A DNA stretch of 64,000 nucleotides from Gemmatimonas aurantiaca T-27. Its GTDB lineage: Bacteria; Gemmatimonadota; Gemmatimonadetes; Gemmatimonadales; Gemmatimonadaceae. Made by a program: the position numbers and the translations under genes. A model generated the notes under the pieces. The model had not been told where the DNA came from. It did not search any database and was given only the letters and a program-made list of their open reading frames with translations. Below are positions 9,299-17,890 of this stretch, piece by piece (the first letter of the stretch is position 1; the number at the start of each line of letters is the position of its first letter). Where the stretch lies: positions 3,789,646 through 3,853,645 of the forward strand of contig NC_012489.1 of assembly GCF_000010305.1 (NCBI RefSeq), read 5' to 3'.

Positions 9299-9442
9299 GC
9301 CGGGAACATATCGTTTCCCTCAGCGCCTCGCTCCCCGTCTCGCGGAACAGCCTGCCCCTCCGCAGGATGTCCGCCGGATACCCCTCTCCACGTGAGTATC
9401 CGGTGTCCTTCACCCGCCGCCTCGTACTGCAGCTTCAATCCA

Positions 9443-10318
9443 TCAGACGGCCACCGCCACCGTGAGTGTGGCCGTGAAGCCTTCCGTGACACTGCCCGTC
9501 ACCGTCGCCAACTGCAGCGATGCCCCGTCGCTGAAGACGTTGTCGCTGGCCAGGGTGACACCCGCCAGATTGCGCACGCTCGATTCGTATCCGCTGGTGG
9601 CATACACCAGGTCACACGTCGCCTTCGGCAGCGCGATCTGTGAGGTGGCCACCTTGTTGCGCACATCGGACGCCGCCGTGAGACTCTGGAACACCTCGAA
9701 GTGGATGTGGGGCCAGCGCCCCGCGTAACACCCCGGAAAGATCGTGGTGAAACTCAGACGCCCGTTGGCATCTGCAGCTTGGACACCACGCAGATAGTTT
9801 TGGTTGGTTACGCCGGACGAATAGAGCGAGTAGTTCCCCGCTCGGTCGCAGTGCCACAGGTACACGGCCCGATTCGCCAACGGTGAGCAACTGCTCGCCG
9901 ACACGATGGTCAGGTTGACCGTGAGCGGAATGCCGACCGCCGTGCCACTCAGTCCCGCAAAGCTCGACCGGATATCCGAACGCACCACACCGGTCTGGTT
10001 GAGCACATTGGCTCCGTTCGATCCGTCACCCGGATACGGTCCCGCTGTTTCTTCCGGCACTCGACTGCAGGTGCCATTGTTGTTCACCGGTGACACGCCT
10101 TCGGTATCGGTACCGGTGCCGGTCACCGCGCTGCTGTCGCTGCAGCCGAGCAACTGCAACGCGCCGAACCCCGCCCCGAGACTGGCCGCCATGCGCAACA
10201 TCGCCCGTCGATCGATGGTGCGGCCGGTGGCGATCAGATCGCGATGCAACCCACCATGGTCGTCGTGATCATCATGATCGTCGTGTGATGCCGTGGGCGA
10301 GAGAATGAGCAGGGACAT
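9443..10318 (-). CDS. Intradiol ring-cleavage dioxygenase-like lipoprotein with Tat-like signal
   Basis: The 291-residue protein starts with an unusual His/Asp-rich stretch (SHDDHDDHDDHGG). A twin-arginine-like signal with a lipobox follows (DRRAMLRMAASLGAGFG... LLGC). The body has the intradiol dioxygenase fold signature: PEETAGPYPGDG, AVYLWHCDRAGNYSLY, RGVQAADANGRLSF, and PGCYAGRWPHIHFEV. The two tyrosines and two histidines expected to bind non-haem Fe(III) are all present. Family enzymes cleave catechols; exported members have poorly known substrates. An in-frame ATG 90 bases upstream would add residues without similarity. Confidence 0.85.
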   Translation of the reverse strand: MSLLILSPTASHDDHDDHDDHGGLHRDLIATGRTIDRRAMLRMAASLGAGFGALQLLGCSDSSAVTGTGTDTEGVSPVNNNGTCSRVPEETAGPYPGDGSNGANVLNQTGVVRSDIRSSFAGLSGTAVGIPLTVNLTIVSASSCSPLANRAVYLWHCDRAGNYSLYSSGVTNQNYLRGVQAADANGRLSFTTIFPGCYAGRWPHIHFEVFQSLTAASDVRNKVATSQIALPKATCDLVYATSGYESSVRNLAGVTLASDNVFSDGASLQLATVTGSVTEGFTATLTVAVAV

Positions 10319-10567
10319 GATTCGGCGCTCGGGTACGGGATGCGATGCGACGTCATCGTCGCAGGTGTTGTCGTTGGCGTTGTCTTCCAGGTGACACGCA
10401 CGGGGCAACGCCCCCTATGTGCCATGTGCCACCCCTTCACCACGGTGCGACGTGTGGAAACCCTGACAGCCGTGTCGGGGAATGTGCGAATGCCGACAAG
10501 GTGACATGGTGATGCACATTGCGGAGTCACATCCTGCCGGCTTTCCGGTTCCTCTGCACCCCATCCG

Positions 10568-12013
10568 ATGTCCGCTACACTCGTCCCTTCCGTCGCCACG
10601 TTGCCTCGCATCATTCAAGGCGGCATGGGCATCGGCGTGTCCAACTGGCGACTCGCCAACGCCGTGTCTTCGCTCGGCCATCTCGGTGTGGTCTCCGGCA
10701 CCGTGATCGATACCGTGATGGTGCGCCGACTGCAGGATGGCGATCCGGGCGGACATGTACGCCGTGCGCTCGCGCACTTTCCGGTGCCGGCCATCGCGGA
10801 CGAGATGTTGCATCGGTTTTTCATCGCGGAAGGTCGCGCCCCCGATGCCCCCTATCGTCTGTTGCCCATGTATCGCCAGGTCGTGAGTCGCGCGCGGCAG
10901 CGGGTCACGGTGGCGGCCGCGTTTGTGGAGACGTGGTTGGCCCGCGAAGGACATGATGGCGATGTCGGTATGAACTTGCTCACCAAGGTGCAGTTGCCCA
11001 ACCTGCCCACGCTGTATGGCGCGATGCTCGCCGGTGTGGCCACGATCATCATGGGGGCCGGCATCCCGCGCGAAATCCCCGGTGCGCTCGATGCTCTGTC
11101 GGAGCATCGCCCCGCTTCGCTGCGTTTCGACGTGGAAGGCATGCCGCGTGATGTGATCGAGTCGATCACGTTCGATCCCATGGATTTCTGGCACGAGCAT
11201 GCACCACCGATGACCGTGCTGCGACGTCCGTCGTTCTATCCCGTGGTTTCGGCCGTGTCACTGGCGGCCACGCTGGCCCGCAAGTCGAACGGTCGCGTGG
11301 ACGGGTTCGTGGTGGAGAGTCCCACCGCCGGTGGGCACAATGCGCCGCCGCGAGGGGACATGCAGCTCGACGCCTCTGGTCAGCCGATCTACGGCGAACG
11401 TGATGTGGTGGACTTTGCGCGCATGCGCGACCTGGGCCTGCCGTTCTGGATTGCCGGCGGCTCCGGTACCCCGCGGGGATTCGCGCAGGCGCTCGAACAA
11501 GGCGCACAGGGCGTGCAGGTGGGCACCCTGTTCGCCTTCTGCGAAGAGTCAGGCCTCGAGCCGACGTTGCGAACGTCGGTCGTTGAGGCAGTGTGTGCGG
11601 GTCGTGCCCATGTGTTCACCGATCCGCTGGCTTCACCCACCGGCTACCCGTTCAAGGTGATTCACGGCGTGGCCGATCTGGCCGACAGCCGTGAACGGGT
11701 GTGCGACCTGGGCTACCTGCGCGTAGCCGTGCGCGGTGACGATGGTCGCACGGTGTATCGATGCCCGGCGGAACCGGTCGACGCCTACGTGGCCAAGGGC
11801 GGTGACGCCGCTGACTGTGAGGGGCGCCGATGCCTCTGCAACGGCCTGCTGGCGGATGTCGGGCTGGGACAGGTACGAACCGAGGGGGACGAGCCACCAC
11901 TGGTCACCAGCGGTGACGATCTGGCCTCGGTGGCAACACTGGCCGCTGAGGGGTCATATCACGCAGCAGATGTCATCGCGTGGCTGGAAGGCGGCGTGCA
12001 GGCCACGCGCTGA
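10568..12013 (+). CDS. Nitronate monooxygenase (2-nitropropane dioxygenase family)
   Basis: The 481-residue flavoprotein-like enzyme starts with IIQGGMGIGVSNWRLA, the typical opening of the FMN-binding TIM barrel. It contains SPTAGGHN (AGGH carries the catalytic His of nitronate monooxygenases) and IAGGSGTPRGFAQAL followed by GVQVGTLFAFCEESG for phosphate binding. It is longer than classical NMO enzymes (about 350) because of a C-terminal extension with several cysteines (DCEGRRCLCNGLL), a possible metal site. PfaD-like enoyl reductases share this fold, so the reaction is not fixed. It diverges from the dioxygenase gene across 249 bp. Confidence 0.85.
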   Translation: MSATLVPSVATLPRIIQGGMGIGVSNWRLANAVSSLGHLGVVSGTVIDTVMVRRLQDGDPGGHVRRALAHFPVPAIADEMLHRFFIAEGRAPDAPYRLLPMYRQVVSRARQRVTVAAAFVETWLAREGHDGDVGMNLLTKVQLPNLPTLYGAMLAGVATIIMGAGIPREIPGALDALSEHRPASLRFDVEGMPRDVIESITFDPMDFWHEHAPPMTVLRRPSFYPVVSAVSLAATLARKSNGRVDGFVVESPTAGGHNAPPRGDMQLDASGQPIYGERDVVDFARMRDLGLPFWIAGGSGTPRGFAQALEQGAQGVQVGTLFAFCEESGLEPTLRTSVVEAVCAGRAHVFTDPLASPTGYPFKVIHGVADLADSRERVCDLGYLRVAVRGDDGRTVYRCPAEPVDAYVAKGGDAADCEGRRCLCNGLLADVGLGQVRTEGDEPPLVTSGDDLASVATLAAEGSYHAADVIAWLEGGVQATR

Positions 12014-12044
12014 CGCCCGCTCCGGTGGGGCGTAGATTGGGCGG

Positions 12045-13616
12045 ATGCACTTTCACAGCCGCCTCTCCGCCCCGCGTCTCCGTGCAGCCATCACCACGGC
12101 GTCGCTGACCGCTGCCTTCATGGCGGCCTTGCCCACTACGGTGGGTGCACAGTCTCCCCCGCCGGCGCGACGCCCGGCCACTCGGCCAGCCGCGACGCCC
12201 AATCGTGCGGCTGCCGTGGACACTGTCATCACGCAGGCCGAGGTGTCGGCCCGACGCGCAGCCCTCGCGGAGAAGGTCGAGAATGGCGTGGTGCTGTCCT
12301 ACGGTGGCCGCGCGCTCGTGCACGACTTCAGCACCTTCTATCAGCTCTCGGCCTTCCGTTATCTCACTGAGCTGAATGAGCCCGACCATGCACTGGTCAT
12401 GGTGGTGCGCGACAAGCAGGCGCAGAGCACCCTGTTCCTGACACCGCTCGACCCGCGCACGGCGTTCTACTACGGACAGCGGGTCGACACCGCGTCCAGC
12501 CTGGCCCGATACGGCATGCCGGGACGTTCCTTCGCCGCCCTCGCCGGCGTGCTCGACTCCCTGGCCGGTACGGGGTTGCCGTTCTACAACATCCCCGATG
12601 TGGAGACGATGGACTTTGCGCGCGACGATTCGCTCACGCGTGGCCAGGAAACGGTCAAGTCGCTGTCGCGCAAATTCCCGAACCTGGCCATCCGCAATGG
12701 CATGGCGTTGGTGTTGCAACTGCGGGCGAAGAAGTCTCCGGCCGAACTCGCACTGATTCGCCGCGCCGCCGAGATCAGCGCGGAAGGCCATCGCGCCGCC
12801 ATGCTCACGGCCAACCCACAGGCCGAGTACGAGCTGCGCGCTGCGATCGAGTATGAGTTCACGCGTCGGGGCGCCGAACGTCCTGCGTACGGTTCCATTG
12901 TGGGTGGCGGATACAACGGCACCACCCTGCACTACATGAAAGACAGCGACCCCGTGAAGCCGGGGGATCTGGTGGTCATGGACGCCGGCGCCGAATTCCG
13001 CGGATATGCAGCCGACATTACGCGCACGATTCCGGTGAGCGGCACGTTCACGCCGGCTCAGCGCAAAGTGTATCAACTCGTGCGCGATGCCCAACACGTA
13101 GCCGAGCAGATGTCGAAGGTTGGCATGAGTGTGCGGGCGGCGGCCGATTCGTCGGTGGCCGTGCGCACACGTGGACTGGCCGCGCTGGGCCTCATCGAGA
13201 GCGAAGAAGCCACCTTCGATCCGCCGTGGGCCGTCAACTGCACGACCAATCCGGCACCATGTCGTCAGGCCAACCTTTGGATGATTCATGGCATCACACA
13301 CGGCATCGGCCTCGCGGTGCACGACCCGATGCAGGGCGCCGGGCGCGACGCGACCTTCCAGGTGGGTGATGCGTTCACCATCGAACCCGGCATCTACATC
13401 AGCACCCGGGCGCTCGCGGTACTGCCTGATACGCCGAAAAATCGCGCCTTCATCGCCAAGGTGAAGGCCGTGGTGCAGCAGTACGAAAACACGGGCGTCC
13501 GCATCGAGGACGACTACGTGATCACCGAAAAGGGGCTCGAACGAATTTCCCTCGTGCCTCGTGAGATCGACGAAATCGAAGCGTTGATGAAGCGCCGCCG
13601 TACCATCCAACCCTGA
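12045..13616 (+). CDS. Secreted Xaa-Pro aminopeptidase (M24 family)
   Basis: The 523-residue protein has a signal peptide ending near VGAQS, then a Pro/Ala-rich stretch and an AMP_N-like domain. A C-terminal pita-bread M24 domain follows. The metal ligands can be placed: two Asp in VVMDAGAEFRGYAADITRT, His in HGITHGIGLAVHD, Glu in FTIEPGIY and Glu in GVRIEDDYVIT. It would remove N-terminal residues preceding proline in the periplasm or outside. A secreted S9 peptidase gene starts 5 bp after its stop, which suggests a peptide-degrading operon. Confidence 0.93.
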   Translation: MHFHSRLSAPRLRAAITTASLTAAFMAALPTTVGAQSPPPARRPATRPAATPNRAAAVDTVITQAEVSARRAALAEKVENGVVLSYGGRALVHDFSTFYQLSAFRYLTELNEPDHALVMVVRDKQAQSTLFLTPLDPRTAFYYGQRVDTASSLARYGMPGRSFAALAGVLDSLAGTGLPFYNIPDVETMDFARDDSLTRGQETVKSLSRKFPNLAIRNGMALVLQLRAKKSPAELALIRRAAEISAEGHRAAMLTANPQAEYELRAAIEYEFTRRGAERPAYGSIVGGGYNGTTLHYMKDSDPVKPGDLVVMDAGAEFRGYAADITRTIPVSGTFTPAQRKVYQLVRDAQHVAEQMSKVGMSVRAAADSSVAVRTRGLAALGLIESEEATFDPPWAVNCTTNPAPCRQANLWMIHGITHGIGLAVHDPMQGAGRDATFQVGDAFTIEPGIYISTRALAVLPDTPKNRAFIAKVKAVVQQYENTGVRIEDDYVITEKGLERISLVPREIDEIEALMKRRRTIQP

Positions 13617-13621
13617 CCCGC

Positions 13622-16357
13622 ATGCGTCGAACCACCGCTCCATTCGTTCCCGCGGCCCTGCTGCTGGGCGCCGCTCTCGGTGCACAGCCAAAGCCCACGG
13701 TCACACCGGCCGACTTTGCTCAGTGGGAAGTACCCGGTGCTCCGCGCATCTCCCCCCGTGGTGACTGGACCGCGCTGCCGATCTCGCGTCTGAACGACGA
13801 CAACGAAGTCCGTCTCATCGGCGGGCCGCGCGACACCACCATCGTGGTTCCCTTCGGCTCACCGGTGACATTCGGGGCCTCCAACGAGTGGGTGGGCATG
13901 CTGATCGGCATGTCCACGGCGGAGCGCGAACGGCTCACCAAAGAGAAGAAGCCCATTCGCAACAGTGTGCAGTTGCGCAATCTCGCGAATGGTCAGGTGA
14001 TCACCGAAGCCGAAGTCAGCGGCTTCACGTTCAGCGCCAACGGCCGCTACGCCGCGCTCACGCGATACCCCGCCGAAGGCAAGCAGGTTTCGGATGTGGT
14101 GGTGTACGATCTGGCCCGTGGGACGCGCCTCACGTTCTCCTCGGTCCGTGAGCACACCTGGGCCGATGCGGCTGGCGCGGGCGGAGCGCTGCTGGCACTG
14201 GCCATCGACGGCGACGGCTCGTCCGGTCATTCAGTGCAACTGTATGATGCGGCCGGCAACTCCCTGCGTGTACTGGAGAATGGCGGCGCCCCGTATCGGG
14301 CACTCGCCTGGCGTCGGCAGTCGCTGGAATTCGCCGCCCTGCGTGGTGTGGTGGACAAGGCATTTCGCGACACGGCGTATGTGGTGCTCAACTGGCGCGA
14401 TGTGACGGCAACGGCCGCGCCGCGGACGCTGGATGGATCGAAGGCCACAGGATTCCCCGCTGGCGTCCGCATTGCGGAACACCGACGGCCGTCCTGGTCG
14501 CGGGATGGACAGGTGCTGTTCTTCGGCACGCGCCCGCGTCTCACCGTAGCCGACGCCATCAAGAAGAGCGCCGAGAAAGTTTCCGACGTGGAGATCTGGC
14601 ACACCAATGATGTGCGCATGTTCGCGCAGCAGAAGGTGCAGGAAGCGCAGGACCTGCGTAGCACGCTGCTGGCAGCGTGGCGTGCCGATGATCGTGTGGT
14701 GCCGGTGGGCACTGATCTCAATGAGCAATCGGCGGCGCTGGAAAGCGGACGCTGGGCCACGGAGATCGATCGCAAGCCGTATCCGTGGGAATGGAAGTTC
14801 GGCCGCAACGTGCAGGACGTGTATGCCGTGAACCTGGAAACAGGCGCACGCAGCAAGGTGCTCGAACGGGTGCGTCACTACTACGGCGGCGACCCGACGG
14901 GCACGAAGCTCGCCTGGTCCGATGGTCGCGACTATTGGGTCGTCGATCTTGCCTCGGGGAAGCGCACCAACCTCACGGCATCGGTGACACGTGGCGGCAA
15001 GGCGGACTTCGTCGACCATGACGACGATCATCCCACCGATATCCCCCACATCTTTCCGATCGTGGCGTGGAGCAAGCAGGGCGATGCGCTGCTGGTGAAC
15101 GACACACATGACGTGTGGCGTTTGGCCGCCGATGGCAGCGCTGCCACCCGCCTGACCAACGGCGCCCGCGAACAGGTGGCCCACCGCCTGGTCAGTGCGG
15201 CCGGGTTCAATGCGTCGGTCGTCGACCGCGCGGTGGACCTGTCGGCGCCGCAGTACTTCGCCCTCACCGGACGGCAAACCAAGCAGAGTGGCTACGCCCG
15301 TCTCAATGCCGATGGCACCGTGCAGCGGCTGCTGCTGATCGATGCCGGGCACTCGGGATTTGTGCGCGCCGACAGCGCCAATGTGGTGGCGTTCCTGCGC
15401 CAACGGTACGACACGTCACCCAATGTGTTCGTGGGTGCCGATCCCGCGTCTGCCAAGGCCGTCACCGCCACCAACCCACAGCAATCGAAGTTCGCGTGGG
15501 GCAAGGTGGAGCTGATGAACTTCCGCAGCACGATCAACGTGCCGCTGCAGGCGCTGCTGTACTATCCGGCCAACTACGACCCGGCCAAGAAGTACCCGCT
15601 CATTGTCTACACGTACGAGCGGCTCACGCAGGGGCTGCATGGCTACATCGCCCCCAACAATCGCAACTACTACAACGCCACGGTGTTCTCGCAGGAAGGC
15701 TACTTCGTGCTGATGCCCGACATCGTGTTCCGGCCGCGTGAACCGGGGATCGGCACCAAGTACGCCGTGGAACCGGCGGTACGGACCCTGATTGCGAAGG
15801 GGTTGGTGGACGCCAAGCGGGTGGGCCATGTTGGCCACTCACAGGGCGGCTACGAAGCGGCGTATCTCGCCACTCACAGCAACCTGTTCCAGACCACTAT
15901 CGTGGGCTCCGGCATCACCGACATGATCAGCTTCGCGGGCCAGTTGCATTGGAGTGGCGGCACGGCGGAGTTCGATCACTGGGAGACCGGTCAGTTCCGC
16001 ATGCAGGTGGCGCCGTGGGAAGACATGAAGGCCATGCTCGACAACTCACCCCTCGCGCGGGTGCATCAGATGCAGGCCAAGAGCATGCTGATCGAAATCG
16101 GCAGCGACGACGGCACGGTGGATCCGCGGCAGGGTTCGCTGTTTTACAACTACGCCCGCCGCGCCGGCAAACATGTCGTGATGCTCACCTACCCGGGCGA
16201 AGGCCACGGCCTCACCAAGCGTGAGAACCAGCGCGACTACCAGACGCGCATTCTCGAGTGGTTCGGACACTACCTCAAGGGTGAACCGGCCGCGAAGTGG
16301 ATCACCAACGGCCAGACCGCACTCGAACGTCGCGCCATTCTCGACGCGAACAAGTAA
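13622..16357 (+). CDS. Secreted S9 family (prolyl oligopeptidase/DPP-like) peptidase
   Basis: This 911-residue protein has an N-terminal signal peptide and a long beta-propeller-like region. The C-terminal alpha/beta-hydrolase domain holds the catalytic triad: Ser740 in VGHSQGGYEAAY, Asp829/830 in IGSDDGTVD and His862 in GEGHGL. Prolyl oligopeptidase-type enzymes cleave short peptides, often after proline. It follows the M24 aminopeptidase gene by 5 bp; the two may act together on proline-containing peptides. The gene ends at a strong hairpin shared with the convergent gene. Confidence 0.93.
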   Translation: MRRTTAPFVPAALLLGAALGAQPKPTVTPADFAQWEVPGAPRISPRGDWTALPISRLNDDNEVRLIGGPRDTTIVVPFGSPVTFGASNEWVGMLIGMSTAERERLTKEKKPIRNSVQLRNLANGQVITEAEVSGFTFSANGRYAALTRYPAEGKQVSDVVVYDLARGTRLTFSSVREHTWADAAGAGGALLALAIDGDGSSGHSVQLYDAAGNSLRVLENGGAPYRALAWRRQSLEFAALRGVVDKAFRDTAYVVLNWRDVTATAAPRTLDGSKATGFPAGVRIAEHRRPSWSRDGQVLFFGTRPRLTVADAIKKSAEKVSDVEIWHTNDVRMFAQQKVQEAQDLRSTLLAAWRADDRVVPVGTDLNEQSAALESGRWATEIDRKPYPWEWKFGRNVQDVYAVNLETGARSKVLERVRHYYGGDPTGTKLAWSDGRDYWVVDLASGKRTNLTASVTRGGKADFVDHDDDHPTDIPHIFPIVAWSKQGDALLVNDTHDVWRLAADGSAATRLTNGAREQVAHRLVSAAGFNASVVDRAVDLSAPQYFALTGRQTKQSGYARLNADGTVQRLLLIDAGHSGFVRADSANVVAFLRQRYDTSPNVFVGADPASAKAVTATNPQQSKFAWGKVELMNFRSTINVPLQALLYYPANYDPAKKYPLIVYTYERLTQGLHGYIAPNNRNYYNATVFSQEGYFVLMPDIVFRPREPGIGTKYAVEPAVRTLIAKGLVDAKRVGHVGHSQGGYEAAYLATHSNLFQTTIVGSGITDMISFAGQLHWSGGTAEFDHWETGQFRMQVAPWEDMKAMLDNSPLARVHQMQAKSMLIEIGSDDGTVDPRQGSLFYNYARRAGKHVVMLTYPGEGHGLTKRENQRDYQTRILEWFGHYLKGEPAAKWITNGQTALERRAILDANK

Positions 16358-16377
16358 GCGCGAACGCGTGGAGCAGG

Positions 16378-16415
16378 ACGCCCTGAGCGCAGCCCAACCG
16401 GCCGCCTCAGGGCGT
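16378..16415. terminator. Bidirectional terminator between convergent genes
   Basis: A perfect 10-bp stem, ACGCCCTGAG pairing with CTCAGGGCGT, with an 18-base loop, is followed on the plus strand by TCGCATTTT. Its right arm overlaps the last codons of the minus-strand gene. Confidence 0.75.
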
Positions 16416-17693
16416 TCGCATTTTGGTGAACTCCGGCTTGGTGGCCGTGAGGATCTCCAATACCACGCGCCGGTCTTCGGCGGGAATGTTCTGCAGGTCC
16501 GGCGTGCGATCAGTCCCCCGGAGAATGCCATCGAGACGCACGTAGATGGCGCGCTTGGCGATCTCCGGCAGCGCATCGAACGCTTCCGAATGAATCAGAA
16601 AACTGAGCGGATACTTGAACAACCGCTTCTCGAGATCCAGCGCCCGCAGTGACCGACCCTGCGGATCCCGCGGCCCATGGGCCATGAAGTCCGTCGCAAA
16701 AGTGGTCGTGCCACGAACCGGTCCTTCGAGCGGAGCAGCATTCACGAACAACATGCCACGCACCAGTGTCTCCACCGCCCCCCGTAGTCGGGGCGAGACC
16801 TGCGGGGTCTGGGCGCGCGTCTCCGGTGGAGCAATGGCCGCTTCGAGCAATGCTTCCCGGGCCGCTTCATGCGTGGCGGTGATGAGATTGTGCATGATCG
16901 TCTGGTGCGTGAGCACCAGGATCGCGACGATATCGCTCTGGGTCGTCAGGTAGTACGTGGAATCGAACTTGCCCGCGAGGCTGGTGAGGGCGCTCTCGGT
17001 GCGCATGTTGAACTGCGTGCGATACTGGGCCTTGTCAGCCACCTGATGACCCAACACGGGCGCATACACATTGCCCGAGTGCCCGATCGTGCCGTGCGTG
17101 CCGGTCACATACCACCCACCGAATCGCTGGCGTACCGGCGTGGCATCGGTGGTGGCCCCTTCATGCACGCCGGTGATGGGATAGCCGTGCCGATCGACCA
17201 ACGTGGAGAGCACCATGAAGCCCGGCACGCCACCGGTGACACTGCGTGACTGATGACACATCAGGCAGGTCGTGGTTTCTCGCGCGAATCGCGGCTTGGG
17301 ACGCACGGCCTGACCAAACGTGTAGAAACGCGCGCCCGCCGTGGGGTGCACGGCCGCGATCTCCAGGAAATCGCTGTCGAACACATAGCCCACATACACA
17401 TCGTCGTTGAAGTACAACGCCCGCGGCGACCACGGCGTGATCTTGTCCGTCTGCAGGCTGGTCCGGGAGAACACCAGCGTCTGCGACGACGACGGGATAT
17501 CGAGCGCCTTCAGCACCGCCGGCAGATACCCGAGCACCGAATCATGGGCGAGCGTCAACGTGCCCGCTTCCAGTTTCGCTTGCAGGCGCATGACCGGATC
17601 GAGCGCCGTGGTGTCCTGTGCCATCACGGGGCGTGTGAGGCCAGCCGCCCCGGCCAGTACCACGGCCGCTATCCAACCTCGGAGTGCACGCAT
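16407..17693 (-). CDS. Secreted protein with one c-type haem motif, function unknown
   Basis: The 428-residue protein has a signal peptide (MRALRGWIAAVVLAGAAGL...MAQ) and a single CLMCH motif (Cys143, Cys146, His147), so it can bind one covalent haem in the periplasm. I do not recognise a named family. Conserved-looking segments include YFNDDVYVGYVFDSDFLEI, YTFGQAVRPKPRFARET before the haem site and a C-terminal helical part. It may be an electron-transfer or peroxidase-like protein, but nothing in the neighbourhood tells which. Its upstream region is notably AT-rich for this genome. Confidence 0.75.
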   Translation of the reverse strand: MRALRGWIAAVVLAGAAGLTRPVMAQDTTALDPVMRLQAKLEAGTLTLAHDSVLGYLPAVLKALDIPSSSQTLVFSRTSLQTDKITPWSPRALYFNDDVYVGYVFDSDFLEIAAVHPTAGARFYTFGQAVRPKPRFARETTTCLMCHQSRSVTGGVPGFMVLSTLVDRHGYPITGVHEGATTDATPVRQRFGGWYVTGTHGTIGHSGNVYAPVLGHQVADKAQYRTQFNMRTESALTSLAGKFDSTYYLTTQSDIVAILVLTHQTIMHNLITATHEAAREALLEAAIAPPETRAQTPQVSPRLRGAVETLVRGMLFVNAAPLEGPVRGTTTFATDFMAHGPRDPQGRSLRALDLEKRLFKYPLSFLIHSEAFDALPEIAKRAIYVRLDGILRGTDRTPDLQNIPAEDRRVVLEILTATKPEFTKMRTP

Positions 17694-17740
17694 ATCCGAT
17701 AAAAGTGGGTGATTAGATACTTGTATTAAAGACTACGCAC
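17694..17740. promoter_or_regulatory. AT-rich promoter-like stretch upstream of the haem-motif gene
   Basis: About 45 bases directly before the minus-strand start codon are far richer in A/T than the rest of the window. On the minus strand they include TTTAATACAAG and TATCTAAT, which could serve as a -10 element. No clear -35 was identified. Confidence 0.35.
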
Positions 17741-17890
17741 GGCCAGCGCTTTTCGCTCGAAGGGCAGTTCGTCCCGGGAATCGGGCAATCGCATCGCCGA
17801 GTGGCATATGCGCGGGACCAGAGGTGAAACTGGCGCGTCGGGTGCGCGTGGTGAGAAGAGGAGTACTGTCCTCCCACTATTTCCTTCCCA

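Noticed and set aside
14231-15403. A 390-codon minus-strand frame inside the S9 peptidase gene
   Set aside because: Antisense shadow; the plus-strand frame has signal peptide, propeller and catalytic triad.
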